64,000 bases of DNA from Paraglaciecola sp. L1A13 (GCF_009796745.1 NZ_CP047024.1:2790001-2854000); one strand, 5' to 3'. Shown: positions 45,332 to 57,155, counted from the first letter of the stretch. Numbers and translations are program-made. The notes: generated by a model not told the origin, from the sequence alone.

Positions 45332-45737
45332 AATTTCACTAGACCGATGTTACCGTTAGGCGAAAGAGCATAAAGTAACTAACCCTACAAAGTCACGGTT
45401 ATATTTTATCAGGTTGGCTAAATAACCAAATTAACAAAGGTTTCAAACCTTTAGATAATGCCAGTACGCTCAAACCTCAGTGCGCTAAGAAAAATCGAGA
45501 TAGCGTATTATAAGAGAACGTCAAATATGGATTAGAGCACGTCAATTCATCATCTGTGAAGCTTAGCTAAGACGGTATAGATTGATTTGCACTTTTCCTT
45601 TTTTAATTCTCTGCCACCATAGTATTCGAAGCTAAAGCATTTGCGTATAGGGTTAAAATTTTTATTCAATATAATTCAATTTTTCTTATGTATTAAAAAA
45701 CTTATACTGCATACAACTCATCCCCAAATATGCAGTT
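45332..45737. other. Intergenic region with a 17-bp perfect dyad
   Basis: No gene. AAAGGTTT, C, AAACCTTT at 45436-45452 is a perfect inverted repeat with no T-run, possibly an operator for one of the divergent genes. The final 90 bases before the MFS gene are AT-rich promoter DNA. Confidence 0.4.
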
Positions 45738-46910
45738 ATGCCAACTCAACTCAGCAAACTTAAAGTATATATAGCGGGAATTTGCAGTTTGATCGTAACT
45801 GCCGGCGTGGCTCGTTTCTCTTATACATCGTTGCTGCCATTAATGCAGTCAGATGCGGGCTTAACCGAAGTGGCCGGCGGCTGGTTGGCGACCATTAATT
45901 ATTTAGGGTATTTAATCGGTGTATTGATTGTTTCAAATATTAATAACCTAACCCACAAATACATCCTTTATCGGCTCTATTTAGTTTTGGCTGTTATAAC
46001 AACCGCAGCAATGGCGTTAACCACAGATTTTTATGCATGGGCGCTATTGCGCTTTATTTCCGGGATATGCACATCGGCAGGCTTTATTATTGCGTCAGGA
46101 TTGATCCTTAAGTGGCTTTTTCATCATGGTGAACGAGGTGAGCTGGGTATACATTTTTCGGGGATTGGGCTTAGTATTCTTATCGCAGCTGTTTTGGTTG
46201 AAGTGTTGCTTAGACTATCCGTAAGTTGGCAATATCAGTGGCTTTATCTTTCGTTGATGGCCGTCGTGTTTACTATACCGGCCTGGATTTGGATACCTGA
46301 CCCAGCTCGTAATATGGATAGTTTAGTCGCTACTAAGGTAACAGACCAGCCCCCGAGTAAAACCTTTGCATGGGTCATCATGGCCGCTTATTTTTGTGCG
46401 GGTTACGGTTATGTCGTCAGTGCAACATTTATCGTTGATATCGTTGAAGGTATTCCGTCACTAACGGGCCACGGACAACAGGTATTTATTATTCTAGGTT
46501 TAGCTGCAACACCGGCTGTTTTAATAGCGGATAGGATTGCACGTGAATGGGGATATTTAATAACGCTGTTTTTTGCTTACAGCCTACAAATCGTTGGCAT
46601 AATGCTACCGACGCTTAGCAATAATCTAATTATTATTGCTATAAGCGCGATTCTTTTTGGCGGTACTTTTGTCGCCATTGTCAGCCTTGTTTTGACCATG
46701 GCAGGTCACTTTTATCCATCTAATCCAGCTAAGTTTATGGGGAAAATGACCTTAGCGTATGGTGTTGCGCAGATTATTGCTCCTGCCAGTACGGGCTTAC
46801 TAGCCGCTTGGTTAGGAAATTATAATGTGGGGCTATATCTGTCGGCAGGCACTATGTTGATTGGTACATTACTGATCACTTATTTAATAAAACGAGATGA
46901 AATCCCTTAA
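45738..46910 (+). CDS. MFS transporter, YbfB/YjiJ-like
   Basis: 390 residues with 12 predicted membrane segments. The opening AGICSLIVTAGVARFSYTSLLPLMQSDAGL and GWLATINYLGYLIGVL are characteristic of the YbfB branch of the major facilitator superfamily. These are putative inner-membrane exporters with no established substrate. The ATG follows an AT-rich region with no obvious RBS (catccccaaat). It stands alone; its 3' flank runs straight into the tandem repeat array and the terminators there, which can also stop rightward transcription. Confidence 0.85.
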   Translation: MPTQLSKLKVYIAGICSLIVTAGVARFSYTSLLPLMQSDAGLTEVAGGWLATINYLGYLIGVLIVSNINNLTHKYILYRLYLVLAVITTAAMALTTDFYAWALLRFISGICTSAGFIIASGLILKWLFHHGERGELGIHFSGIGLSILIAAVLVEVLLRLSVSWQYQWLYLSLMAVVFTIPAWIWIPDPARNMDSLVATKVTDQPPSKTFAWVIMAAYFCAGYGYVVSATFIVDIVEGIPSLTGHGQQVFIILGLAATPAVLIADRIAREWGYLITLFFAYSLQIVGIMLPTLSNNLIIIAISAILFGGTFVAIVSLVLTMAGHFYPSNPAKFMGKMTLAYGVAQIIAPASTGLLAAWLGNYNVGLYLSAGTMLIGTLLITYLIKRDEIP

Positions 46911-47068
46911 TTTTAGTGATTAGCATGGAAAAAAATTAGTTCCGTACTCATGCATATCCCTGTGACTGACGCTTCGCGCGCCGCTGGCGGTAGTGAATGT
47001 TCCTGACATTCGCTCGCACCACGGGGCCTCTCACCCTCGCCTATTTACGGTTGTTTTATTTTTTTCAT

Positions 47069-47094
47069 AAAAAAACCCGCAACATGAGCGGGTT
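47069..47094 (-). terminator. Terminator in repeat unit 1
   Basis: AACCCGC/GCGGGTT stem (47074-47080 with 47088-47094) with T-run on the minus strand (47069-47075). It ends the furthest unit from the tRNA. Confidence 0.85.
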
Positions 47095-47245
47095 AATTTA
47101 ATATGGCGGATAGCGAGGGATGTACTCATGCACATCCCTGTGCCTGACGCTTCGCGCGCCGCTGGCGGTAGTGAATGTTCCTGACATTCGCTCGCACCAC
47201 GGGGCTTCTCACCCTCGCCTATTTACGGTTGTTTTATTTTTTCAT

Positions 47246-47271
47246 AAAAAAACCCGCAACATATGCGGGTT
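47246..47271 (-). terminator. Terminator in repeat unit 2
   Basis: Same stem (47251-47257 with 47265-47271) and T-run as the other units; the loop is AACATAT. Confidence 0.85.
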
Positions 47272-47423
47272 AATTTAATATGGCGGATAGCGAGGGATGT
47301 ACTCATGCACATCCCTGTGCCTGACGCTTCGCGCGCCGATGGCGGTAGTGAATGTTCCTGACATTCGCTCGCACCACGGGGCTTCTCGCCCTCGCCTATC
47401 TACGGTTGTTTTATTTTTTTCAT

Positions 47424-47449
47424 AAAAAAACCCGCAACATGTGCGGGTT
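47424..47449 (-). terminator. Terminator in repeat unit 3, next to tRNA-Ser
   Basis: Same hairpin and T-run, beginning ten bases after the CCA of tRNA-Ser. It is the first terminator met by the tRNA transcript. Confidence 0.88.
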
Positions 47450-47458
47450 AATTTAATA

Positions 47459-47550
47459 TGGCGGATAGCGAGGGATTCGAACCCCCGGTAGGTTTGACCC
47501 TACGTCTGATTTCAAGTCAGGTGCATTAAACCGAGCTCTGCCAGCTATCC
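47459..47550 (-). tRNA. tRNA-Ser(UGA), copy next to the repeats
   Basis: 92 bases with encoded CCA and a long variable arm. Acceptor stem GGATAGC/GCTATCC, anticodon loop CTTGAAA giving UGA, T stem with one G-T pair, T loop TTCGAAT. Its last 18 bases are repeated twice in the array downstream. It differs from the copy at 47610 mainly in the acceptor stem. Confidence 0.95.
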
Positions 47551-47609
47551 AATTCTTTTTTGTAAATAGACTTACTTCAGCTAATGTAAATCTATTCACT
47601 AACACAATA

Positions 47610-47701
47610 TGGCGGAGAGGGAGGGATTCGAACCCACGGTAGGTTTGACCCTACGTCTGATTTCAAGTCAGGTGCATTAAACCAAGCTCTGCCACCTCTC
47701 C
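47610..47701 (-). tRNA. tRNA-Ser(UGA), second copy
   Basis: 92 bases with encoded CCA. Acceptor stem GGAGAGG/CCTCTCC, anticodon UGA, long variable arm. The T stem GTGGG/CCCTC has a T-T mismatch at its second pair. It lies 59 bases upstream of the other tRNA-Ser(UGA), near yccA, as serT does in E. coli. Confidence 0.94.
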
Positions 47702-47931
47702 GAATTGAGGAGCAGAATAATAATGACGTTTCCGGTGCTTGTAAAGCCTTTATTAACCTAAACTTGCTGACCGACTACAATTTAATCATACTGGCTGATT
47801 TTACATCAAGTTACTAATATTTCGTATAATACTCGACGCTAGCACTTGAATAATTGAACAAAACCCCATACAAAGGCATCATAGATATATTAACTGTTTT
47901 ACAACATCACTTTACCTATTGGAGGTAACAA

Positions 47932-48600
47932 ATGGAACATCGCTCTACGTATAGCAACACTGCACAGGCTTCGGCTCTGCAAACAAACAAGGTTTTGCGC
48001 AATACGTACTTACTATTGGCAATGACTCTTACATTTAGTGCAATCTGTGCTGGAGTAGCTGCAGCTATGAATATCGGCCCAGGCGCTGCTTTAGGTATGA
48101 ACCTAGCTGCGTTGGTCATGATATTCTTTTTAAACAAAGCGTCGCAAAGCTCAATGGGTATTTTATTCGTGTTTGCCTTTACTGGTTTGCTCGGTGGCTC
48201 ATTAGGTTATACATTGAACTACTATGCCGGATTCCAGAACGGTCCTGAAATGATTATGCAGGCCTTTGGTGCTACAGCATTGGTGTTCTTTGGTTTATCA
48301 GGTTATGTATTAACCACCAAGAAAGACTTCTCCTTTATGGGTGGCTTCTTAATTGTGGGTTTGATTGTTGCGGTTGTCGCATCACTTGCTAACTTGTTTT
48401 TCCAAATCCCAGCGCTTAGCTTAGCGGTTAGTGCTGCTATCGTGTTTATTATGTCTGGCTTCATCTTGTTTGATACCAGCCGTATCATCAACGGTGGTGA
48501 AACTAACTATATTCGCGCAACAGTATCTATGTACTTGAATATATATAACTTGTTCACTTCTATCTTGCATCTTTTAGGTGTTTTCGGTGGCGATGACTAA
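47932..48600 (+). CDS. yccA: Bax inhibitor-1/YccA family membrane protein
   Basis: 222 residues with seven membrane segments. It begins MEHRSTYSNTAQASALQTNKVLRNTYLLLAMTL in the YccA manner and has FDTSRIINGGETNYIRATVSMYLNIYNLF near the C-terminus, the conserved acidic-loop segment of the family. E. coli YccA binds FtsH and modulates its degradation of SecY. A strong RBS (ggaggtaaca) precedes the ATG. It is upstream of the tus genes and separated from them by a terminator at 48617. Length is normal. Confidence 0.93.
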   Translation: MEHRSTYSNTAQASALQTNKVLRNTYLLLAMTLTFSAICAGVAAAMNIGPGAALGMNLAALVMIFFLNKASQSSMGILFVFAFTGLLGGSLGYTLNYYAGFQNGPEMIMQAFGATALVFFGLSGYVLTTKKDFSFMGGFLIVGLIVAVVASLANLFFQIPALSLAVSAAIVFIMSGFILFDTSRIINGGETNYIRATVSMYLNIYNLFTSILHLLGVFGGDD

Positions 48601-48616
48601 TCGTTAATGTGTTGCT

Positions 48617-48645
48617 AAAACACCCCGCTTAGTCGGGGTGTTTTT
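48617..48645 (+). terminator. Intrinsic terminator after yccA
   Basis: An 11-position stem (48617-48627 with 48634-48644), loop CTTAGT, then T-rich. It is 17 bases past the yccA stop and only 29 bases before tusD, so tusD needs read-through or its own promoter in the few bases between. Confidence 0.85.
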
Positions 48646-48673
48646 ATTTGTACTAACCTTAGGTATTTTAGTA

Positions 48674-49063
48674 ATGGCTACCCTTAGTTTATTGGTAACT
48701 CATGCTCCCTTTGAGCAGCAATACGCGTTTAGCGCTTATCGTTTTGTATGCGCAGCGTTGAATTTAGGCCATGACATAAAAGGCATTTTCTTTTATCAAG
48801 GCGGCGTACAAAATGCCAACCGTTTTCAATCGGGTCACAGCGATGAGTTTGACTTATACGCAGCTTGGGTTGAGTTAAGCGAACAGCATTCAATACCATT
48901 GAACGTATGTGTTACCGCTGCAAACAGGCGCGGTGTAATAAACGAGCAAGATGCCAGTGATAATAACCAAGAAGGCTTTAATCTCGCTGACCCTTTCATC
49001 GAGGTAGGCTTGGGCGATCTGGTAGAACTAATGCAAATCAGCGACAGAGTAATACAGTTTTGA
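48674..49063 (+). CDS. tusD: Sulfurtransferase complex subunit TusD
   Basis: 129 residues from ATG 48674. The frame is open back to a GTG at 48638, but that lies inside the yccA terminator and adds a hydrophobic leader foreign to the family. DsrE-type fold with the catalytic cysteine C79 in LNVCVTAANRRGV, equivalent to E. coli Cys78. With TusB and TusC it forms a hexamer that takes sulfur from TusA and passes it to TusE for 2-thiolation of tRNA wobble uridine by MnmA. It is the first gene of tusDCB and overlaps tusC by four bases. Confidence 0.93.
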   Translation: MATLSLLVTHAPFEQQYAFSAYRFVCAALNLGHDIKGIFFYQGGVQNANRFQSGHSDEFDLYAAWVELSEQHSIPLNVCVTAANRRGVINEQDASDNNQEGFNLADPFIEVGLGDLVELMQISDRVIQF

Positions 49064-49422
49064 TAACAAAGAGCGTAGGCATTATTAATAGTACCGCTCC
49101 TTACGGGGTATCAAACGGTCAAGAAAGTCTCGACTTGGCGTTAGCCGCCGCAAATTTTGGTCAAGACGTTAGCTTGTTCTTTGTAGACGACGGTGTCTTT
49201 CAACTCGTTAAGTCGCAACAGCCTCTGCCTGAGCAGGGTAAAAATTACAGTAAAACATTTCCTGCTCTAACCTTTTACGATATCGATGAAATTTACGTAT
49301 GTGAACAGAGCCTTATCGACCGGCAACTAGCAAAATACGACTTATGTATTGGAGTCACTTCATTGCCCCATGAAGAACTTAATGTTCGCATAGCACAGCA
49401 TGACCATTTGGTGAGGTTCTAA
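49060..49422 (+). CDS. tusC: Sulfurtransferase complex subunit TusC
   Basis: 120 residues starting at TTG 49060, which overlaps the tusD stop as TTGA. It is a DsrF-type protein: SVGIINSTAPYGVSNGQESLDLALAAANFGQDVSLFFVDDGVFQL is the standard opening in segments. It is a structural partner of TusD and TusB without a catalytic cysteine. The stop overlaps the tusB ATG by one base, so the three are translationally coupled. Length matches the E. coli protein (119). Confidence 0.92.
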   Translation: MITKSVGIINSTAPYGVSNGQESLDLALAAANFGQDVSLFFVDDGVFQLVKSQQPLPEQGKNYSKTFPALTFYDIDEIYVCEQSLIDRQLAKYDLCIGVTSLPHEELNVRIAQHDHLVRF

Positions 49423-49742
49423 TGACATTGCATATCATCAGTAGCAGCCCATATTGCGCTAATGTGATTGACCTTGTGCTTAACCGCTGCACGCAAAATG
49501 ATGGGATCATACTGATTCAAGATGGTGTGTATGGATTAAGTCACTTGCCTACGTTAACAAAACTCAATGAGGTGCATAAAACAAAGAATATTCTCTGTTA
49601 CGCGTTAGAAGACGATATGACGGCCAGAGGTAGTTACAGCTCAAAAGATATCTTTATCAACAACAGTAGCTTTATCGCGCGTGTAAGCGTTGAAGATTTT
49701 GTTACGTTGACGCTAACCCACAGTGCATCAATCAGTTGGTAA
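49422..49742 (+). CDS. tusB: Sulfurtransferase complex subunit TusB
   Basis: 106 residues of the DsrH family; MTLHIISSSPYCANVIDLVL and DGIILIQDGVYGL are the recognisable strands. It completes the TusBCD hexamer. The ATG shares one base with the tusC stop (TAATG). It is slightly longer than E. coli TusB (95). tusE follows 41 bases later. Confidence 0.9.
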   Translation: MTLHIISSSPYCANVIDLVLNRCTQNDGIILIQDGVYGLSHLPTLTKLNEVHKTKNILCYALEDDMTARGSYSSKDIFINNSSFIARVSVEDFVTLTLTHSASISW

Positions 49743-49783
49743 TCTAACACCACACTAAATACGTTAAGGGGTAATTAAAACAC

Positions 49784-50122
49784 GTGACTGGTTTTATAGA
49801 ATTCGATGGAAAAAAGATCTTGGTAGATAAAGCTGGCTATTTACTTGATGTTAACGATTGGCGTCCTGGTCTAGCGCCTTTATTAGCGGCAGATGAAGGA
49901 ATAGAGTTGACAGAGAGTCATTGGGAAGTCGTTAATTTTGTGCGCGAATTCTATCTAGAATACAACACAAGCCCAGCCATGCGGGCTCTGGTCAAAGCGA
50001 TGCAGGTCAAATTTGGCCCAGAAAAGGCCAATAGCCGTTATTTGTTCCGTCTATTTAAAAAAGGCCCAGCCAAACAAGCGACCAAAATAGCGGGTTTACC
50101 TAAACCAGCCAAATGTTTGTAA
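49784..50122 (+). CDS. tusE: Sulfur carrier protein TusE (DsrC family)
   Basis: 112 residues from GTG 49784 (RBS aaggggtaattaaaacac). The family features are [49 protein letters not shown] and the C-terminal PKPAKC, with Cys111 as the sulfur-carrying residue one before the end. It accepts sulfur from TusBCD and delivers it to MnmA on tRNA. It is normally near yccA, as here. A long-loop terminator follows. Confidence 0.94.
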   Translation: MTGFIEFDGKKILVDKAGYLLDVNDWRPGLAPLLAADEGIELTESHWEVVNFVREFYLEYNTSPAMRALVKAMQVKFGPEKANSRYLFRLFKKGPAKQATKIAGLPKPAKCL

Positions 50123-50171
50123 GACGTCAAAAATTAACCTTGTTTAGCAAAACAATTTGACTCAAAAATAT

Positions 50172-50226
50172 AAAAGGCGCGATAACTACCCTATTTAATC
50201 AATCTGGTAATCATTCGCGCCTTTTT
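50172..50226. terminator. Terminator between tusE and serS
   Basis: An 11-bp stem (50172-50182 with 50215-50225), A-rich left and T-rich right, with a 32-base loop, lies between convergent genes and can serve both. Confidence 0.7.
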
Positions 50227-50257
50227 GTATTCACTCAACTGGATTGCAAACTCGGGC

Positions 50258-51950
<1,693 letters not shown>

Positions 51951-53288
51951 CTATTTGTACCTTTTATAAGCGCTTTGGTTATTCAAATCAGCTAGATAAT
52001 CTAATTTGGCTTTGAGCTTAATTTCAAGGCCTCTTTCATTGGGATGGTAATATTGTGTTGTGTGCATTTCAGATGGAAGATAGCTCTCTCCCGCCGCAAA
52101 CGCGTTTGGTTCGTCATGAGCATAACGATATCCTTCACCAAATCCCATTTCTTTCATTAATTTAGTAGGCGCATTACGTAAGTGACTTGGCACTTCATAA
52201 TCGGGCAGTGTTCTAGCGTCATTCATGGCCTGTTTAAATGCGGTATAAACCGCATTACTTTTTGCTGCACTGGCACAATACAAAGTCGCTTGGGCAATAG
52301 CACGCTCACCTTCTGCTGGCCCCACGCGCTGAAATATATCCCAGGCGTTTAAACAGACTTGCATCGCTCTTGGATCAGCATTACCAATGTCTTCAGTCGA
52401 AATGGCCAGTAATCGCCGCGCTATATACAATGGGTCACACCCCGCATTTAACATGCGAGCATACCAGTATAAAGCCGCATCAGGGGCAGATCCTCGCACA
52501 GATTTATGAAAGGCAGAAATAAGATCATAAAATTTATCGCCGCCTTTATCGTACTGAGCAACCTTCTCACCTACAGCTTCTTTAATTGCCTCAAGTGTAA
52601 TATGGCCATGTGAGGAAAAGTCAGCAGCCAATTCAATATAATTCAATAATCGCCTAGCATCACCACCGGCTAATTCACTCAATAGTGCTAAACCGTTGTC
52701 TTCTATTTGCAGGGCTAAATTACCCAAGCCGCGCTTCTTGTCGGTTAAAGCTTGCTTGGCAATATCAATGAGATCGTCGGGCGTTAGGGACTTCAATACG
52801 TACACCCGAGCGCGTGATAATAATGCGCCGTTTAGTTCGAACGAAGGATTTTCAGTGGTCGCGCCGATAAATGTAATCGTACCGTCTTCAATAAAAGGCA
52901 AAAAAGCGTCTTGTTGGCTTTTATTAAATCGGTGAACTTCGTCGACAAATAAAATTGTCCGCTTAGCCTGACTAAGGGCATTTTGCTTGGCTTTTTCAAT
53001 AGCACTGCGAATGTCTTTGACACCAGAAGTAACAGCAGAAATCCGTTCTATATGCGCGTCACAATGCAGCGCTACAATTTCAGCAAGAGTAGTTTTACCC
53101 GTGCCTGGCGGCCCCCACAGTATCATCGAATGACACTGCCCACGTTCAATGGCACTGCGCAAAGGCTTCCCCTCACCGACAATATGCTGTTGACCAAAAT
53201 ATTGTGCGATGTTCTGCGGCCGCATTCTGGCTGCTAATGGCGCAAAATTCTGCTCATCTTCATGACTAAAATCGAATCCGTCAGACAT
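51951..53288 (-). CDS. rarA: Replication-associated recombination protein RarA (MgsA)
   Basis: 445 residues of the clamp-loader AAA+ class. Walker A is [11 protein letters not shown] (about residues 59-69), Walker [17 protein letters not shown]; a sensor motif [18 protein letters not shown] and the C-terminal tetramerisation part ([19 protein letters not shown]) follow. RarA acts at stalled forks and DNA ends with SSB. Its ATG shares a base with the lolA stop (TAATG), indicating coupling. Length is as in E. coli (447). Confidence 0.95.
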   Translation of the reverse strand: MSDGFDFSHEDEQNFAPLAARMRPQNIAQYFGQQHIVGEGKPLRSAIERGQCHSMILWGPPGTGKTTLAEIVALHCDAHIERISAVTSGVKDIRSAIEKAKQNALSQAKRTILFVDEVHRFNKSQQDAFLPFIEDGTITFIGATTENPSFELNGALLSRARVYVLKSLTPDDLIDIAKQALTDKKRGLGNLALQIEDNGLALLSELAGGDARRLLNYIELAADFSSHGHITLEAIKEAVGEKVAQYDKGGDKFYDLISAFHKSVRGSAPDAALYWYARMLNAGCDPLYIARRLLAISTEDIGNADPRAMQVCLNAWDIFQRVGPAEGERAIAQATLYCASAAKSNAVYTAFKQAMNDARTLPDYEVPSHLRNAPTKLMKEMGFGEGYRYAHDEPNAFAAGESYLPSEMHTTQYYHPNERGLEIKLKAKLDYLADLNNQSAYKRYK

Positions 53289-53899
53289 TAGTTACGTTGA
53301 TCGTCCAAATCGTACCCTTGGGGCAAACTGAAGCTGAAAATACTGTCGCTGATAGTCTTATTTTGCTGAATATCGTTAAAGTAAAGATCGCTGATTTGTT
53401 GCTGACTGTCTTGCATACTCATTGAGCTTAACTGCTCGTTTTCAAAGACAAGAACCAACGAATGAACGGCAGAATCAGCTTTTTTGGCATCAATACGAAA
53501 CGTATTATTACTGTGGGATACGGTAAAATCTTCCCAGGCAGCGCTGTTAGGTTGCGTCAGTAATATAAGCGGATTATTGGCCACGGCTTGATCCTGATTA
53601 ATGGCCGTTACTTGCTCCACAAAGGGATCAATATTCCACAGTGTTGTGCCATCTGCGATAAGTATATTTTCATTGGGCGGGTTCAGTTCCCAATACAACT
53701 TATTAGGTTGTTTAAGCTTTATCACCCCTGTCGCTTCTTGTAATACTTCTTGATTTGCATCGGTCACTTTTTGTGTGAAAGAGGCACTGAAGTTATGTAA
53801 TGTTTGCAAACGGGTTTTAAGCATATCGACTTCAGATTGCTGCGCTTGGGCATTAAATACCGAACTTACGGCGAATAATATAAACGCCGTTTTTATCAT
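53288..53899 (-). CDS. lolA: Outer-membrane lipoprotein carrier LolA
   Basis: 203 residues from [20 protein letters not shown], a signal peptide with an AAAGG RBS; the frame is open 17 codons further up. The mature protein is an open beta-barrel type: [31 protein letters not shown] and [12 protein letters not shown] are family landmarks. It carries lipoproteins across the periplasm from LolCDE to LolB. It lies between ftsK and rarA, the conserved order. Length is normal. Confidence 0.95.
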   Translation of the reverse strand: MIKTAFILFAVSSVFNAQAQQSEVDMLKTRLQTLHNFSASFTQKVTDANQEVLQEATGVIKLKQPNKLYWELNPPNENILIADGTTLWNIDPFVEQVTAINQDQAVANNPLILLTQPNSAAWEDFTVSHSNNTFRIDAKKADSAVHSLVLVFENEQLSSMSMQDSQQQISDLYFNDIQQNKTISDSIFSFSLPQGYDLDDQRN

Positions 53900-53953
53900 T
53901 ACGCCTTTAAAGCTCCCGGAGCCTAGCTGAGCATGTTGAGTACCTATCATAAA

Positions 53954-56488
53954 TTAATCTCTTGGTGGAGGAGGCGCAAGCACCTCTCGATTACCGTTGT
54001 GGCCAGGCGGTGTTACGACACCACTCTGTTCCATTTGTTCGACAAGACGCGCTGCTCGATTGTAACCAATTCTGAATTTTCGCTGCACACTGGATACCGA
54101 CGCTCTGCGTGATTCAGTCACAAAAGACACGGCTTCGTCGTAAAATACATCAAATTCTTGGTCAACCCCTTCAGGCTGTTCACCCGGGAGTAAAACCTCT
54201 GCGCTAGCATCCCCATTTAATATTTCATCGATATATTGCGGCGCTCCGCGGTTTTTCCAATCGGCAACAACTGCATGCACTTCGTGATCATCAACAAATG
54301 CGCCATGAACACGCGTTGGTACACCCGTACCGGGTGGTAAATACAGCATGTCTCCCATACCTAATAATGCTTCAGCACCTTGTTGATCGAGTATGGTGCG
54401 AGAGTCAATCTTAGAAGATACTTGAAAAGCGATACGCGTGGGTATATTGGCTTTAATCAAGCCAGTGATTACATCAACTGAAGGCCGCTGTGTTGCGAGG
54501 ATTAAATGTATACCTGCCGCTCGGGCCTTTTGCGCAATTCGAGCGATCAGTTCTTCCACTTTTTTGCCTACAATCATCATCATATCGGCAAACTCATCTA
54601 CGATAACCACTATCGCAGGTAGTTTTTCCAAATCAGGCGCTTCGGTAAGCATGCTCTCTTCTGACTTCCAAAGTGGATCTTTTATGGGTTGACCGTCTGC
54701 TATGGCTTGCTTAACTTTATGATTATAGCCTTTAAGGTTACGAACACCCAATGCAGACATCAAACGATAGCGACGCTCCATTTCCCCTACGCACCAACGC
54801 AACGCGTTGGCCGCTTCTTTCATGTCGGTAACGACTTCAGCTAACAAATGTGGGATCCCCTCATATACCGATAACTCAAGCATTTTCGGGTCAATCATGA
54901 TCATACGCACGTCTTCAGGCGTAGATTTGTATAATAAACTTAAGATCATCACGTTAACCCCAACAGACTTACCTGAGCCTGTGGTACCCGCGACCAATAA
55001 ATGTGGCATCTTAGCCAAATCAACAATAACTGGTTTGCCCGAAATATCCGCACCTAATACCATCGTTAAATCAGATTCAGCGGTTTGAAAGGCGTCGCAA
55101 CTTATCACTTCACTTAAACGCACCATATCGCGTTTTTTGTTTGGTAATTCCAAACCGATAACTGATTTACCTGGAATAACCTCTACCACTCGCACTGAAA
55201 TAGCAGACATCGCTCGAGCTAGATCTTTCGATAAACCTGTTATTTTACTAACTTTAACGCCCGGCGCTAAGTCCATTTCAAAACGGGTGATAACGGGACC
55301 TGGATATACCCCTACTACATGAGCATCAATATTAAAATCTTTGAGTTTCTCTTCCAGTAATCGAGAAACCATCTCTAGTTCTTCTGGTGTTATTGGATTT
55401 TTTATTTTGTCTGCACGTTGCAGCAAATCAAAAGAAGGCATTGGCGCGTGTGCAGCGGCTGTAGCATCAGCTTCGATTTTTTCAACTGCTCGTAACTCAG
55501 CGGCGGCTTTAACATCATCAGACACTTGCACAACATTATGAGCACTGGTGTTATTCACTTTTGCAGTAGTATCTTGAACTTGGTTGTGAGAGGAATTTGC
55601 ATCGTCTTCTTCCGGCGCTTTCTTTTTGCGTCCAAAACCGATTTTATCGCGAAGTTCACTGATAGAGATAAGGCTTTCGTCATCCGTCTTAGGTTCTGGA
55701 TCTAGCAACACCTCTTGGGGAATACTAAAACTTGGTTGCTGCTTGTCTTCATCAAAGGCGGTCACTTTAGGCTCAACGCGCGCTTTGCCATAACTATAAG
55801 CCGATGGTTGGCTATCTGCACTATTGGCATCCGCCGCTGTACTGTCCGCATCTGCTTTTTCAGCCCGATTGAAGCCAAGACGTAAGATAGGTGCTTCTTG
55901 GATTTTCTTGGGCAAGGCCCATGCGCCCGTCGCAAACGCAATTGCCAAAGCCCCTGTTTTATCCACCACGGTCAACCAAGAAATACCGGTCAGGAACGTA
56001 AAGCCAGTACAGAATAAACTTAATAAAATTAGCACAGTCCCGGCGAAATTGAGATAAGGAAGAAACGAAGAACTGATCACATCACCCAGCATACCGCCCG
56101 CTGAAAAATAAAATAAATCGTTAAAGTTAAGACTTGCGATACCTGCTGCCCCCACAAGGGCTAGTAACAAGCCTAAAATACGTAAACCGATGGTCAGGTA
56201 ATCAAATTCTGAAATACGTTTACGTTGCTGGAACATAAACCAACCAGCAAAAGCAGCCGTGAACGGAAAAACATAAGCGATATAACCGAATGTAAAAAAT
56301 AAAATATCAGCTAGCCAAGCGCCAATTGCACCCACCCAATTGTGGATATCGCCTTGTAAACCAGCTTGGCTCCAGCTGGGATCTGCCGGATTAAAAGAAG
56401 CCAATGCGAGCAACAGGAAAAAAGCAAATGCGCAACTGAGCATCATGCCTACTTCCATGATCCGTTGGATACCAGTGAGTCTTGCCAT
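53954..56488 (-). CDS. ftsK: DNA translocase FtsK
   Basis: 844 residues from [16 protein letters not shown]; a TTG five codons up is the alternative. The N-terminus has four or five membrane segments (to about residue 190) that anchor it at the septum. A fairly short, low-complexity linker follows (about 195-350), so it is far shorter than the E. coli protein (1329) and closer to SpoIIIE size. The motor has Walker [13 protein letters not shown] and Walker [13 protein letters not shown]. The C-terminal winged-helix gamma domain ([23 protein letters not shown]) reads KOPS and activates XerCD. It is between lrp and lolA as usual. Confidence 0.96.
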   Translation of the reverse strand: MARLTGIQRIMEVGMMLSCAFAFFLLLALASFNPADPSWSQAGLQGDIHNWVGAIGAWLADILFFTFGYIAYVFPFTAAFAGWFMFQQRKRISEFDYLTIGLRILGLLLALVGAAGIASLNFNDLFYFSAGGMLGDVISSSFLPYLNFAGTVLILLSLFCTGFTFLTGISWLTVVDKTGALAIAFATGAWALPKKIQEAPILRLGFNRAEKADADSTAADANSADSQPSAYSYGKARVEPKVTAFDEDKQQPSFSIPQEVLLDPEPKTDDESLISISELRDKIGFGRKKKAPEEDDANSSHNQVQDTTAKVNNTSAHNVVQVSDDVKAAAELRAVEKIEADATAAAHAPMPSFDLLQRADKIKNPITPEELEMVSRLLEEKLKDFNIDAHVVGVYPGPVITRFEMDLAPGVKVSKITGLSKDLARAMSAISVRVVEVIPGKSVIGLELPNKKRDMVRLSEVISCDAFQTAESDLTMVLGADISGKPVIVDLAKMPHLLVAGTTGSGKSVGVNVMILSLLYKSTPEDVRMIMIDPKMLELSVYEGIPHLLAEVVTDMKEAANALRWCVGEMERRYRLMSALGVRNLKGYNHKVKQAIADGQPIKDPLWKSEESMLTEAPDLEKLPAIVVIVDEFADMMMIVGKKVEELIARIAQKARAAGIHLILATQRPSVDVITGLIKANIPTRIAFQVSSKIDSRTILDQQGAEALLGMGDMLYLPPGTGVPTRVHGAFVDDHEVHAVVADWKNRGAPQYIDEILNGDASAEVLLPGEQPEGVDQEFDVFYDEAVSFVTESRRASVSSVQRKFRIGYNRAARLVEQMEQSGVVTPPGHNGNREVLAPPPPRD

Positions 56489-56612
56489 AGGGTTTTCTTT
56501 CAACTTAGGGTTACTACGTAAAATTAGCTGTATAAGATACCAGTGCTTAGCGAAAAATCCTAGCCAACGACGCCCTTATGCGCAGTAATTGAACAATCTG
56601 CTCGCTATGAGC

Positions 56613-57098
56613 TCAACGTTGATTAATTTTCACTATGGTGGTGTCTTTTACTTCTTCCATAACCACATAAGTTCTCGACTCGTTAACTCCAGGTAATCGT
56701 AACAGCGTATCACCGAGTAACTTTCGATAAGTCGACATATCGGCAACTCTAGCCTTAAGCAAAAAGTCGAAATTTCCAGACACCAAATGACACTCTTGAA
56801 TATCTTCGTGCTGCTTCACGGCAGCAGAAAATAGCTCAAAAATATCTGGCGATGTTTTTACTAATGTAATTTCAACAAATACCAGCATCGCGGCACCCAG
56901 TTTATGGGGATCAACTTTAGCGTGGTAGCCCAATATATAACCTTGGTTTTCTAAACGCTTAACCCTTTCTAAACAAGGACTTGCACTAAGTCCAACTTTG
57001 GTTGCTAGGTCTATATTAGATAATCTTCCGTTCTTTTGTAGTTCACTTAAAATATTACGATCAATTCGATCGAGATGTTTTGGCGTTTTTATCAGCAT
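56613..57098 (-). CDS. lrp: Leucine-responsive regulatory protein Lrp
   Basis: 161 residues. The N-terminal AsnC-type helix-turn-helix is LDRIDRNILSELQKNGRLSNIDLATKVGLSASPCLERVKRLE in segments, followed by the ligand-binding RAM domain (AAMLVFVEITL, HLVSGNFDFLLKARVAD, TLLRLPGVNESRTYVVMEEVK). It is near-identical in pattern to E. coli Lrp (164). It is a global regulator of amino-acid metabolism. It is divergent from alanine dehydrogenase, with an Lrp-like site between them, so local control of both genes is likely. Confidence 0.95.
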   Translation of the reverse strand: MLIKTPKHLDRIDRNILSELQKNGRLSNIDLATKVGLSASPCLERVKRLENQGYILGYHAKVDPHKLGAAMLVFVEITLVKTSPDIFELFSAAVKQHEDIQECHLVSGNFDFLLKARVADMSTYRKLLGDTLLRLPGVNESRTYVVMEEVKDTTIVKINQR

Positions 57099-57155
57099 AT
57101 AAAATTCTGCTTTTTTACTATTTCTCGGTATTTTATACTTAAAGACTTAAATCTT

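Larger units (their letters stand above)
46944..47476 (-). repeat. Three tandem ~178-bp units containing tRNA-Ser 3' ends (rtT-like)
   Basis: Units begin at 46944, 47122 and 47299, spaced 178 and 177 bases, and are nearly identical, with a few substitutions and one-base length differences in a T-run. Read on the minus strand from the tRNA-Ser gene, each unit has an intrinsic terminator, a GC-rich spacer with a GAATGT/ACATTC hairpin, and a GGGATGT/ACATCCC hairpin. The last 18 bases of tRNA-Ser recur between units at about 47104-47121 and 47281-47298. The E. coli tyrT locus has an analogous array: 178-bp units, each with 19 bases of tRNA-Tyr 3' end. A processed RNA from each unit is possible but unproven. 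Confidence 0.9.

Noticed and set aside
46944..47476. Possible CRISPR array
   Set aside because: There are only three units, near identical across their whole ~178-base length, with no unique spacers; the units contain terminators and tRNA ends.
48638..48673. Upstream GTG start for tusD
   Set aside because: It lies inside the yccA terminator and adds a hydrophobic leader absent from TusD proteins.
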